From contig NC_044917.1 of the NCBI RefSeq assembly GCF_003576645.1, positions 14,905,646-14,969,645 on the forward strand: a stretch of 64,000 bases of DNA. The letters run 5' to 3'. The notes below the pieces were generated by a model. The model saw only the letters and a program-made list of their open reading frames with translations, had not been told where the DNA came from and ran no database searches. The DNA is from Ipomoea triloba (taxonomy: Eukaryota; Streptophyta; Magnoliopsida; Solanales; Convolvulaceae). Every line of letters starts with the position of its first letter. The stretch's first letter is position 1. Positions 21,842 through 32,360 of the stretch are shown one piece after another. A program made the translations under genes and the position numbers.

Positions 21842-23056
21842 TGGTCAAACATCTCTCATGTCATCATCCACGTCTTCCCTCTACCGATTTCTACCCCTTT
21901 TAAATTCTCTAATCTCCTCTATTTCTTCACTCTCCTCTGAACTGCTATTACCCATTTTTTCCGTCTCATTTTGTCTTCTATTTCTCTCTCTTTCTCTATT
22001 CTGTTCCCTAAATTGTACCACATTTCTCCCTCTATTTTCATATTGTACCCTTTCCCCCCTCAACCATTATACCATCCATCTTCTCAAATATGATCTTTTG
22101 TTTATCCTTTCAAACTCACCCCTCATCATTTCCACCATGAGCCTAACATATGGATTTTGTGCTTCCCCTTGCTTACTAGTCTCTACTCCCTCCGCCACTA
22201 AAACAAAAAAGTTAAAATATAAATAAGGCCCTTACTTCACTCCATCACACACTCTCGTTTTTTGGGGTGAGTCACTCTTCTTTTACCATTCGTGTATTTA
22301 GAAAAAAAAAACTCTAATGTTCTCACAAAACTTACAAATAGCAAAAACAAGACCCTTTCTACGAGTTCTTGACGGACTTTCAAAAAATCTAAGGAATTAT
22401 TTCTTCCTCAAGGCGTGGGTGATGGAATAAAGGTCATTTGGGGTTTTTTAGTTTCTTCTCTCTTTCTTTTCTTTTTTTTTTTTTTGTTTTTGTTTTGAAT
22501 CTTTTCAATCTTGATTCTTTTATTTTAAACAAAAAATGAAGGCTAAAAGAGACTTAGCACAAATGAAACACAAAAGGGTCTCTGGCAGAAAGTGACAAAA
22601 TCTGGGCGTAACTTCAAGGAATTTCTGGGAACAATTGGTAACGAGATTTCACTCAATTTTTTTTCAGATTTGAAGTTCAATAAGAGTACGAAACAAAGAA
22701 AAAATTCAGATAAAAAAGACGAGCATAACTATTTGTTTTGGATTTTCAAAGTTGACTGCACAAAACTGGAAAATTTCGGGTAATGAGTATTAATCAAATA
22801 ACTGGTATTGAACGGCAAGGAATTAATCAATGAAATTTAATATTGAGATATTAGACTCATTAAGGATTATGGAGAAATTATGAAACTTATTTTTGGAACG
22901 AATTTTGACACATAAATAGTTAACACACGAAACAGGCAGAACACTAGCAACAATTGAAAAAAAAAAAAGAGAAAAAAGAAAGAAAAAAGACAGATTGCAA
23001 AGAAAAATGAATGAGGTTGTGATTTGTAACCTCTTGGAGCCTGAGAGTGAACACGG
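21842..23056 (-). pseudogene. gypsy gag N-terminus and leader
   Basis: On the minus strand, 21881-22063 encodes an acidic and Arg-rich stretch (REQNRERERNRRQN, SSSEESEEIEEIREFKR) that leads into the capsid part at 15192 once the copia element is removed. 22100-23056 is the leader between primer site and gag, with low-complexity T/C-rich runs (about 22450-22490 and 22955-22990). I see no clear initiator codon for gag. Confidence 0.7.
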
Positions 23057-23068
23057 GCTCTGATATCA
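23057..23068 (-). promoter_or_regulatory. gypsy primer binding site
   Basis: The minus strand reads TGATATCAGAGC four bases after the 5' LTR, one mismatch from the initiator tRNA-Met complement TGGTATCAGAGC. Confidence 0.85.
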
Positions 23069-23072
23069 AAAT

Positions 23073-23809
23073 TAATGTGATCCTCGGGTAGGAGATACAG
23101 TTTTGAAGCCATGTGCTCTCGATCGGTCCTTAGGCGTTTTTGCGCCTCTAGTTGAACGAAACTGGATTGTTTAGGTTGGGTAGGGTTGTGGTGATGTTGG
23201 ACGCGTTTGTGGTGTGTTATGGGAAGGGTTTTTGGTGTTTTCATTTGTGGAGATTCACCCACACCTGGTGTGAAGGTGATACGAAAGAATAATACGCCAT
23301 AAGGAAGAAAACAATCCTTGATAAGTCAAAAGTCTCTTGAAGAACTCAAGAAAGAAGGCAAGGCACGAGTAGTGCTCCTGTTTGCTATTTCTCAAAATCT
23401 GATTGTGATCTTTACAAAGAAAATAAGGGTTATATAACTCCCTAGCACTCCTCTAGCCTAAAGATTAGGACATAGCCAATTTGAATTTCAACCTGGCACT
23501 AAAGTCTAACTAGCAAACAAATAACAAAATAATTTTAGGCTACTTGTTATAAAAAGAAATAATATGCTACTTATTATTTGAAGACTAATGGATAGCCAAT
23601 CAATTTATTTACTATCCATGTAATCAGCACAGTCTGACCAAATTAATTGCCCTCCAATTAAATTACTTAGCCTCTCCTTAACCCCATTCGATTGATCCAT
23701 ATTCCATCGAGCATTAATCAACCCTTCAACGGTATCTTGTAATTGTTTAGCCCTTACCCTTGTCAATGAACCATCTAGGACTCATAACGGATCATTGTTA
23801 TCATCAATA
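23073..23809 (-). repeat. 5' LTR of the gypsy element
   Basis: 737 bp, homologous to 6821-7568. Both termini have decayed: TAATGTG instead of TGATGTG on the left, and CAATA instead of CAACA on the right. Flanked on the right by GAAAA (23810-23814). A TATA-like TTATATAAC lies at about 23430-23437 and would start transcription towards the left. Confidence 0.9.
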
Positions 23810-23939
23810 GAAAAGAATAAAAATAAATAAAAATTCATACTGTGAGGGGATGAGACCATCATTGCATAGTGCTAGTTCAATCCCTATGACTACTGAGTAT
23901 AGATGAAGATTGGTAAGTCATTTCATGACTAATATATAA

Positions 23940-24260
23940 ATGGAACAAGGGTTAAATAGGTCATTCAACTACACAGCAAATTGTAATTAAGCCATCGAAC
24001 TAAAAAAAAATTATTAATAGTCCCCAAACAATGCAAAATAATGCAATTCAACCTAAAATGACATGTTGACCTGGTAACATGCTGACGTGACAGTTACTGA
24101 ATTTTAAAATATTTTTTAATAAATTTTATTTTAATAATTATTTAAAATTAAAAAACAAAACAAAACATTTGCTTTCTCCATGGAGAAGGTGAGGCTGCCT
24201 TTTCTAAAAGGCAGCAGAGTTACTTTCTCCGTTGAGAAGGCAACCCAGTGTGTCGCCTTC
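23940..24260. mobile_element. half of a MULE-like foldback element
   Basis: AGGTCATTCAACTACACAGC, AATTAAGCCATCGAACT and the following AT-rich centre match the left arm of the foldback at 62540-63010. The right arm is missing and is replaced by unrelated sequence including AGAAGG-rich DNA (24180-24260). It is a truncated copy with no coding potential. Confidence 0.5.
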
Positions 24261-24473
24261 TCACATAAATTTGTTAATTTCAGACACATAACATGTTAAC
24301 CAACATATTATGTGTCTGAAGTTAAGATATTTTGTACTTGCAATTAACAATTTATGTCCTTGTAGTAATCATGTTATATGTCTGTAATTACCAAGTTATG
24401 TGCATTCAATTTGTTTACATGTGCAAATATGATTAACTGCATTACAAAATGTATTAACTATAGATACATAATT

Positions 24474-25800
24474 TTTCGATTGTTATGCCATGGAAAGGTA
24501 GACACTGGTCTATATTAACAATTTTAGAACTCTATATTCACAATTTCATAACTCTATATTCAATAGTATAACACAATTTTTGAATATATATAACAAAATT
24601 GTAAATATAGAGTTCAAAAATTGTGACTATTGATTAATATAATTTTGTATATTGAGATTTAAAATTGTAAACATAGTGTTCTAAAATTGTAACATGGATC
24701 TGGGTCCACCTTGCGGGTTCATAGCATAATTTCGATAATTTTTTGACTAGGGTTCACAATGGAATATGAACCTTGATCCATCATCATATCCATGGTATAA
24801 CAATTGCATGGTATACGGTTGTTATGGCATGGACCGGGGTCCACCTTGCAAGGTGGACTCAGGTCCATGTTCACAATTTTAATTCTCTATGTTCATAATT
24901 TTAGAACTCTATGTTCACAGTTTTTGTACTCTAGCTATGTTCATCATTTTTGAATTCTATATTCATAATTTTTGAACTCTATATTCACAATTACATAATT
25001 CTATATTTATAATTACAGAACTCTATGTTCATAATTTCATAACTCTATATTCACAATTTCAGAACTCTACATTCACAATTTTAAAAATATATATTCGATA
25101 TATTTTTAACACGATATATAATTCAATATTTATTGTTTGGTATGGAAAATTTTCTATATATTAAATTCTTTATTTTTGTCACCTTTTTTAAAATTCTTTT
25201 TTTGATTTCCCAAATAACGAATAGGCCATTCAAAAGTTTTAGCCCATTATCAATCAGCCCAATTTAACCTTAATAGACTACCCAAAAAAGGTGCAGTTGT
25301 TATGCTATGGACCCGGGTCCACCTTGCAAGGTGGACCTGGGTCCATATTCACAATTTCATAATTCCATATTTATAATTTCATAATTTCATGTTCACATTT
25401 TCATAACTCCATGTTCACAGTTTTATAACTCTATGTTCACAATTTTATAATTTCATGTTCATAATTTCATAACTCTATTTTCACAATTTTATAATTCTAT
25501 GTTCACAATTTCATAACTCTATGTTTAACAGTATCAAAACTCTATGTTCAACAGTATAACACAATTTTTGAATCTATGTAACAAAATTGTGAATATAGAG
25601 TTCAAAAATTGTGAATATTAAGTAATACGTAGTATAATTTTGTATATTGAGATTTAGAATTGTAAATATAAAATTCTAAACTTGTGAACATAGAGTTCTA
25701 AAAGTGTGAACATAGAACTCTAAGATTGTGAACATCAAATTCTAAGATTGTGAACATAGATTCAGGTCCACCTTGACCCGGGTCCATAGCATAATTTTCC
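24474..25800. repeat. cluster of GGACC-palindrome elements with 20-bp tandem arrays
   Basis: Three related units lie in a row. Each opens with GTTATGCYATGGA or GTTATGGCATGGA (about 24480, 24818 and 25297), and two close with a CATAGCATAATT inverted end (about 24720-24733 and 25780-25794). GGACCCGGGTCCACC / GGTGGACCTGGGTCC palindromes sit at about 24830-24873 and 25310-25345. Inside are many degenerate copies of a unit of about 20 bp, AACTCTATGTTCACAATTTT, in both orientations. Nothing is coding. It looks like a foldback family that carries a satellite-like array. Confidence 0.65.
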
Positions 25801-25854
25801 TGCATCTGTTAATGGGGCCATTAAATATGTTGCCTACATCTACGATTAACCAAT

Positions 25855-26090
25855 CATTATTATGTGGACCATGGTCCACATAGTTGTGTGGACCATACTA
25901 TTAAATAATGTACATTCAATATAAAAATAATGTATATTCAGTATAAAAATAATGTACATTATATTCAGGGGATGTACATTATTTGTGTACTGAATATACA
26001 TTATTTTTATAGTATAAAAATAATGTACATTCAGTACAAAAATAATGTACATTTAGTACATTAAAAATGTACATTTTATTATGGTCACAC
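25855..26090. repeat. GTGGACCATGGTCCAC palindrome with AATGTACATT repeats
   Basis: A 16-base perfect palindrome at about 25862-25880 is followed by a dozen degenerate AATGTACATT / AATATACATT units. A diverged relative with the same order lies at 36205-36400. No coding function is supported; the frame of about 68 codons is repeat read-through. Confidence 0.6.
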
Positions 26091-26434
26091 AGCTGAATTT
26101 GCCTACGACTAACATGTCCAATATACTATTGGGCTCAAATTCGCTTTTCTTCATTGGGAGAAACTTTCAACAAGAAAACTTTTTTTTTTTTTTTGAAAGG
26201 TTCAACAAGAAAACTTGAATTTGAAAATGCACCAAAAGGTACAAAAGGTGAGTTTTTTTTGTTTTTTTTTTTCCGTAGTAAATTTTTTTTTTTTAAATAG
26301 GATTCTTTTGATCTCGTCATCATCTTGTTTATCATAGTTATAAAAAAAAAAAAAACTATTTCTTTATAAATAGCAGAAGTTGTTATTAATAATTTTATCA
26401 TTTCATATTAAATAATATGATGAAATAATAATAA

Positions 26435-26868
26435 GAGTTAATTCCACCACAGGTCCCGTGTCTTTGGTAGCAATTCCAAATTTAGTCCCAGACTATCATT
26501 TTTGCCATTTAACATCCCAGCCTATTATTATTCGGACACTGTTATTTTTTATTTTCATATTTTTCTTTTGTTATTTTTCCGGTTCAACTGGTCTAATTGG
26601 TTTAGGACTTTAGGTAATTTCTGATTTTTAATAACCATATTTTTCAACCAGTTATTAATAAAATCCTAAACTAATTAAACCGGTTGAAACCGAAAAAATA
26701 ACAAAAGAAAAATATGAAGGAACAAAAATGCCCTTACTAAAAATAGTAAAAGTCATGAAAGGACTAAAAGTGTCGAAAAAATAATAGTCGTTAAATAGCA
26801 AAAACGATAGTCTGGGACTAAATTTAGAATTGCCACCAAAGACAAGGGAACTCTAATGGAATTAACTC
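26435..26868. mobile_element. MULE-type foldback MITE
   Basis: 434 bp with arms starting GAGTTAATTCCA and ending GGAATTAACTC. The arms are complementary for about 100 bases or more with scattered mismatches. It is flanked by the perfect 9-bp duplication TAATAATAA (26426-26434 and 26869-26877), the length expected for Mutator-like elements. No protein is encoded. Confidence 0.88.
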
Positions 26869-26877
26869 TAATAATAA

Positions 26878-27219
26878 TTACAACTTTAAGAAGAAATGAG
26901 TAAAAGAATTTAAAAATTTATTTAGAAATAATTCTTTCGTAAAGTTACTATGATTATTAATTAATTATTATTTAACATGTATAATAATTATTTATTTATT
27001 TATTTATGTAAAGTAGTAGTAGGCACTAAAAAATTTAGTTTTAGAAAACATATTTTAAGGAATTTCTTAATAAATTAATGTTAATAAAATAATAAATTAA
27101 TAATGTAGTGTAGTGGTTGGAGCTTTTATTAATTATTTAACTAACTGTGGTTTCGTTCTTGTTGTTGACATTCTAAAGTCTATAGTAGATTAGCAATAAT
27201 GTTGAACTGACATTTGTTA
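26878..27219. other. AT-rich intergenic DNA, no feature seen
   Basis: I see no gene, repeat terminus or regulatory motif here beyond ATTTATTT runs. Confidence 0.5.
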
Positions 27220-27228
27220 TTGATTATT

Positions 27229-27659
27229 GGGAAAAGGGTCAAATAAGCCCTCCAACATTACCTAAGGAATCAATTAGGCCCCTGAACATTTTAAAGTAGC
27301 AATTAAACCCTTAAACATTGTATTTTGATGCAAAAAAAAGTCCATAAACCTGTTAATGACCTGTGATCACAGGTCATTAGAATTCCGGCCAAATTTCCGG
27401 CACACTCCAGCCATATTCCAGCACAAAAGTCACCGGCGACCATCGAACGGTCGCCGATGACTTTTGTGCCGGAATATGGCCGGAGTGTGCTGGAAATTTG
27501 GCCAGAATTCTAATGACCTGTGATCACAGGTCATTAACAGGTTTATGGGCTTTTTTGCATCAAAATACAATGTTTAAGGGTTTAATTGCTACTTTAAAAT
27601 GTTCAGGGGCCTAATTGACTCCTTAGGTAATGTTGGAGGGCTTATTTGACCCTTTTCCC
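27229..27659. mobile_element. near-perfect hairpin MITE, MULE type
   Basis: 431 bp that is almost entirely one inverted repeat. It starts GGGAAAAGGGTCAAATAAGC and its exact complement ends the element. The centre of symmetry is near 27444, and only a handful of mismatches were seen over arms of about 205 bp, most of them transitions. The 9-bp duplication TTGATTATT (27220-27228 and 27660-27668) is perfect. Each arm holds a 26-base perfect palindrome (27354-27379 and 27511-27536). A transcript would fold into a long double-stranded RNA. Confidence 0.93.
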
Positions 27660-28054
27660 TTGATTATTTGTATATTACTTTTATCTCATTATAATCGTAT
27701 TATTTTACTTATAATATATTTATTTAATTGCACAATGGAATATTTAACTAGTAACAATACAAGAAAAGTTTCAAGATATTTTTGAATAGAATTGACTAGC
27801 TAGTTAAAGTATGCATACTTTACGCAATTGTTATATTATGGACTAGGGTTCACTATGTGTATGGTGGACCATGTCATTATCATAAACATGAAGCTAAGTT
27901 AACATATTATGTTCATTTAACTAATAAATTATGTAGTATTACAATTAATAAATTATGAAAAATCCTCATGTGAGACCGTCTCATTGGTATCTCAATCAAT
28001 GAGCCAGGTCGGGTCCGTCGCTATTTTCGCATTTTTTTTGTAGTGTATGTAATG

Positions 28055-28254
28055 ACACTTTATTTCTTACAAATTTTATATTACAATTTTACTATACAGT
28101 ATTATATTTATGCTATAAAGTCTTATATATAAGGTTTAAAGTATTAATGATATTTGCAATAATTGTGATATGTTATTACTTTATTCCCTATAAACTACTG
28201 TCTGTTACATTTATGCTTTAAATACTATATATAAGGCTTAAAGTATTAATTATA
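28055..28254. repeat. diverged minisatellite, left part
   Basis: A unit of roughly 125 bp with TTATGCTATAAAGT, ATATATAAGG.TTAAAGTATTAAT and TTACTTTAT motifs. The same unit continues at 29035-29270 beyond the Pack-MULE, so the Pack-MULE was inserted into this array. Confidence 0.6.
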
Positions 28255-29034
28255 GAGTTAATTCCAGCAATGACCCCCCGAGTATGGAGATTTTTCAAAA
28301 TTAGTCATTGACTTTTAATTTGGACAATTTTAATACTTGACTATCAAAATCTTTCCAATGTTAGTCCTCTCGTCAGAAGCTGGTTAAGTGGATGTCAATT
28401 TGAGGGGTAAAAACATCCTTTCAAGTACTGAGTGTATAATTCCTCTTCGTTGCCCTCTATATACGTGAAATAAATAAAAATCATTACTCTATACGCCATA
28501 GATTCTAGTCGAAGAACGAATCATGCAAATATACCTGTTTGGCAACAAATTTAGGATAATTGTCTTGGGACAGCTGGAGGGCCCAGTTAGTGGCCTGTCG
28601 GAACTCTTTCTTGAAAAAGAAAAGTTCGGGAGAGTTCTTTAGATCAATCACCTGAACAAAGGTGTTAATTCCTTCAGGGGTGAAATCAAGATTCCTGATG
28701 GATTTCTCCATGAATTGAATCCTGCATTGCAGAAAAATTGTTGAGCTTCTCCTTGTCAACAAAGTTGCTTTGGTACTATTCTTTGGTTTCTTCTCCTCCT
28801 CCTTAGGGATTTTGATTTATTTCACGTATACAGAGGGGAACGAAGAGGAATTATACACTCAGTAGGTCAAAGGATGCTTTTACCCCTCAAATTGACGTTC
28901 ACTTAACCAATTTCTAACAAAAGTACCAACATTGGAAAGATTTTGATAGTCAAGTGTTAAAATTGTCCAAATTAAAAGGCAATGACCAATTGTGAAAAAT
29001 CACTATACTCAGAGGACCAATTATGGTATTATTT
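28255..29034. mobile_element. Pack-MULE-like foldback element carrying a gene fragment
   Basis: It begins GAGTTAATTCCA like the MULE-type MITEs in this window. Its left arm (28255 to about 28481) is complementary to about 28808-29034, including AGGGGTAAAAACATCCTTT and ACGTGAAATAAAT. The right terminus has drifted from the family consensus and no convincing 9-bp duplication is seen. Between the arms lies about 325 bp of foreign sequence with a patellin exon. Gene fragments between MULE inverted repeats define Pack-MULEs. Confidence 0.8.
28505..28800 (-). pseudogene. captured patellin (SEC14-like) exon fragment
   Basis: The minus-strand frame reads RIQFMEKSIRNLDFTPEG, then INTFVQVIDLKNSPE and ALQLSQDNYPKFVAKQ. 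This is recognisable as the start of the CRAL-TRIO (SEC14) lipid-binding domain of plant patellins, phosphoinositide-binding proteins of cell-plate formation. The match stops at KFVAKQ, where the DNA reads CAG followed by GTATAT (boundary at 28535/28534): a 5' splice site, so the rest of the frame is retained intron. Upstream, TTTGTTGACAAGGAGAAG fits the preceding residues in another frame, implying a frameshift near 28740. It cannot make a working patellin. Confidence 0.82.
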
Positions 29035-30847
29035 TATATCATGCAAATGGTTTATTACAATTTTGTTATAAAGTACATTTATGTTATAAAGTATTTTATA
29101 TAAAGTTTAAAGTATTGATTATATTTACAATTCTGCTATGCTATTACTTTATATTTCATGCAAATTGTCTGTTACAATTTTAATATAAAGTACAACAATT
29201 ATGATATAAAGTATTATATATGAGGCTTAAAGGATTGATTATATTTATAATTTTGTTATGACCAATTTTTATTAGATCTGACTCGTTTCACGGATTAAGA
29301 CCCGTGAGACGATCTCATATGAGACCAATTCATATATTATGTACTTGCAATTAACATATCATTAGTTATTTATAGGTACATAATCTCTTAAGTGCAACTA
29401 TATAATATGAATATCATTTTGAATTAAACTTCACAATCATAATATAATTTGTGTACTTTACATGGATGGTCCAAAATTTGTTTGTAAGAGAAAGTGTTGA
29501 CTTCCAGAACTAATTATTAATTATCACTTGTGGTGCTCTAGCATTAATTTGAACCTTTTTTTTTTCTTTTCTTTTCTTCTTTTTCATTTTCCTACGGACC
29601 TAAGACTAAGGTCATGCGTGAAAATGGGAATCACAAAATAAGCATGTATTGTGAGGGCACCGTAAGGTTTAGAATTCTGTTCACTCATTCTCAACTAAGT
29701 GGATATTGACTTGGCCCTTTAACTCTTTAAAGTAAGGGAACATGACATTCGGAGAAGTTTTTTTTTTTTCTTTTAAATATAGTACTGAAAGATGTGAATT
29801 ATTGTAAGTGTAACATCTTTTTATATTTACTTAAGATGATATATAAATTTAGGGTGGTTTAGACATGATTTTCTGTGCGATCGGTGTGAAATGCATCAGA
29901 ATAAAATGCACAAATGCACTACACACCAAAAAACTTCACCACGTCTAATAATGGTGCATTTATGAACACTTTGTGGTGCATTTATGCGTAACTAATGGTG
30001 AGTGACTGCACGTGAAATCCTATCCGCACATGGTCAACGAGTCAATTAGAAGGTGTGATATATATGTAAAATAAAGTAAAATTAGAAGTGTTATATTTTG
30101 GTAAATAAAAGAATAATAGTTACTCCGTATTATAATTTATATTTATATATATAAAAGCAATTTCACCTGACAATATGAGATCAAACATGACTATTATATT
30201 ATTCAATAAATAAATGTGATTTATTGCCTGCGTGCTGCTCTGGTATGCTTCATGATATGCGGTCATGCACTCATGCCTGCCTACTTTTACGGCAGATAAT
30301 AATAATAATAATATGAGAACGAAGTTTTTATATATATGTAAAACTTTTAATTTGAAATAAAAATTTGTTTATTTTGTGTTATTATCTTTTATTTTGTCAA
30401 AAAATAAAGAGACAATACCTCGAAAGAGATGGTGCAGTGACACAAAATTTCTTATATTTAAAAATTATAAACTAAATTCTTGTGAACACATCAGTACGTG
30501 CAGTTACATATATTCACATTTGTATATGCGTCAATGGCTTGATCATTCGCATTGTGTATCGAGCAATTTTAAATTTTCAGGTCAGCTATCCCACTTAAGT
30601 CTACAATTTAGTGAGGAGATTAATCACTGCGTTCAAAGATAAAAATTTTGGGTACACCAAAAAAAAAATTGTATATGCGTGTATTAAACGGAAAGAACAC
30701 ATTCTCAGTGTGGTTAGTTGGTTACACATAATCACATTTGCATACACATGCATAAAGCGCTATAGTTGTATTTACTTTTATATATATCTAATTATATATT
30801 TATATGGTGTTCACAGTATCATTTATAATGAAACATGATATATTTAT
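29035..30847. other. intergenic DNA, minisatellite remainder then no gene
   Basis: 29035-29270 continues the minisatellite (TATAAAGTA, TTACAATTTT motifs). 29283-29330 has a GAGACGATCTCATATGAGAC motif. 29870-30060 has several TGGTGCATTTATG / AAATGCAC units. Small reading frames at 30376-30838 show no recognisable domain and I do not support them as genes. Confidence 0.45.
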
Positions 30848-31745
30848 GAGTTAATTCTATTTTTAATTAGTTGTAAATTTATAAATGTCAATCCATTTTT
30901 AAACTTTTTTTCTTCCAAAACATCCTCTTTGGATTAGTATTATTGTGGCATGACTATTTTTTGTTCTCTGTCAACAAAATTGTTTAAATGGTGTTCAATG
31001 CAATTGCGTTTTGGTCTATTCAGTTCTAAGTGCTAAGTCATTATTTTTGTCCTAAATTTATATATGCCATTCCATTTTTAATCTTTTTTTTTTTTTCAAA
31101 ACATCATATTTGGTCCTAGCATTATTGTGGCATGACAATTTTTTGTCCTCTATCAATAAATATGTTTAATGGCATTAAAATGATGTTATTAATGTTATTA
31201 ATTACACAAAACCCTCATTTTTAATTTTCTTCTTGGTAATAAATTTGTTATCAATATATAAGCCTTTTGTAAAATCTAAAAAAAATGCAATTGAAAAGGA
31301 TCACAAGTCTATTTCATGGCAAACTTTAAATTTAGTGCATAATAAGTCTACTTCATAAAATTCACAAGACTTGTTGTTCTATTATCCATAAGAAAACATG
31401 AGGATTTTAAGTGGTTAATAATGTCATATAAACATATTTATTAACGGAGGACCAAAAATGGTCATGCAACAATTATATTAGGACCAATTGGGATGTTTTG
31501 AAAAGAAAAAGACTAAAAATAGAATGACACATAGATCTAAGACTAAAAAAAAAAAAAGGAAAAGTACTTAACACGTAGAATTGAATAGACAAAAAGGGCT
31601 TTGTATTTAACGTCATTTAAATGATTTTATTGGCGGAGGTCCAAAAATAGTCATGTCATAATAATATTAGGACAAAACGGGAATGTTTTAAAAAAAATGA
31701 CTAAAAATAGACTGACACCTATAAATAAAAGACAAAAAATAGAAT

Positions 31746-31750
<5 letters not shown>
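30848..31750. mobile_element. compound (nested) MULE-type foldback
   Basis: The outer ends are GAGTTAATTCTA (30848) and AGAATTAACT (31750). Four arm-like segments carry the ATTATTGTGGCATGAC or GTCATGYCATAATAAT motif (about 30945, 31120, 31450 and 31650). This fits one element of the family at 1-359 inserted in another. The interior is AT-rich and non-coding. Confidence 0.7.

Positions 31751-31815
<65 letters not shown>
31751..31815. repeat. (AT)n microsatellite
   Basis: A TA dinucleotide run of about 65 bp between the compound foldback and the duplicated Stowaway-like segment. Confidence 0.95.
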
Positions 31816-31818
<3 letters not shown>

Positions 31819-32346
31819 CTCCATCTGTCTAATTTTACCAGTCATGTTTACTATTCACTAATCAAATCAACTCTTTCTTTTTTGCTTATTTTCTTTAGTA
31901 TTCTTTAATTATTTTTAAATTTGATTTTTGTTTGAGAAAATTACACTTTTTGTTCTTAAGTTATATGATAATTGTAGAATTTGTCCCTAGAAAAAAAGTG
32001 TAACTTCTAAATAGTACGTACTTAGGGACGAAAATGTGTGTGTGTGTGTGTGTGTTTAATAGTATTTTAATTTTAATAGTTGAACACTGATGGAGCAAGG
32101 AAGATGAACTCTGGTCTAGCCAGTGCGGGAGGCATCATCCGCGTGCGATCATAGAGCTAGGAGATGGATTGTCAACTTCTCATAAAAAATTGGCAACACA
32201 AATAGCTTCATATATTGCTGAACTGTGGGGGTTTCGGGAGGGTCTCCGATTAGCTAAAAGCCGTGAGTTCGACAAAATGGTGGTTGAAACGGACTCTGAA
32301 TCTTTAGTCTTTGCTCTTGCTAAGGATTTGAGCAGCTCTTCGAACT
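31816..32346 (+). repeat. 531-bp exact duplicate of 32361-32891
   Basis: It is identical, as far as I could check, to 32361-32891, including the length of a (TG)n run. It contains the left part of the Stowaway-like MITE and the start of the LINE fragment (LINE from 32078). It ends abruptly at the single N (32347). An assembly duplication at an imperfectly closed gap is the likeliest explanation, a very recent tandem duplication the alternative. Confidence 0.9.
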
Positions 32347-32360
32347 NATATATATTTATA

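Larger units (their letters stand above)
6821..23809 (-). mobile_element. Ty3/gypsy LTR retrotransposon (outer layer of the nest)
   Basis: A 17 kb interval bounded by two related LTRs (6821-7568 and 23073-23809). It is flanked by the perfect 5-bp duplication GAAAA at 6816-6820 and 23810-23814. On the minus strand the order is 5' LTR, tRNA-Met-type primer site, gag, protease, reverse transcriptase, RNase H, integrase, polypurine tract, 3' LTR, which is the Ty3/gypsy gene order. Three later insertions split it: copia at 15198-21836, a solo LTR at 8170-10857 and a hAT MITE at 11519-12298. Without these it would be about 6.9 kb. Frames are broken in gag, protease and pol, so it is not autonomous. 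I see no chromodomain. Confidence 0.92.

Noticed and set aside
22867..23262. A 131-codon minus-strand frame
   Set aside because: It crosses the boundary between gypsy LTR and leader, and its second half is Phe-rich from a homopolymer run.
24520..25750. CRISPR-like appearance of regular short repeats
   Set aside because: The units of about 20 bp are degenerate, occur in both orientations without unique spacers of constant length, and the DNA is nuclear plant sequence.
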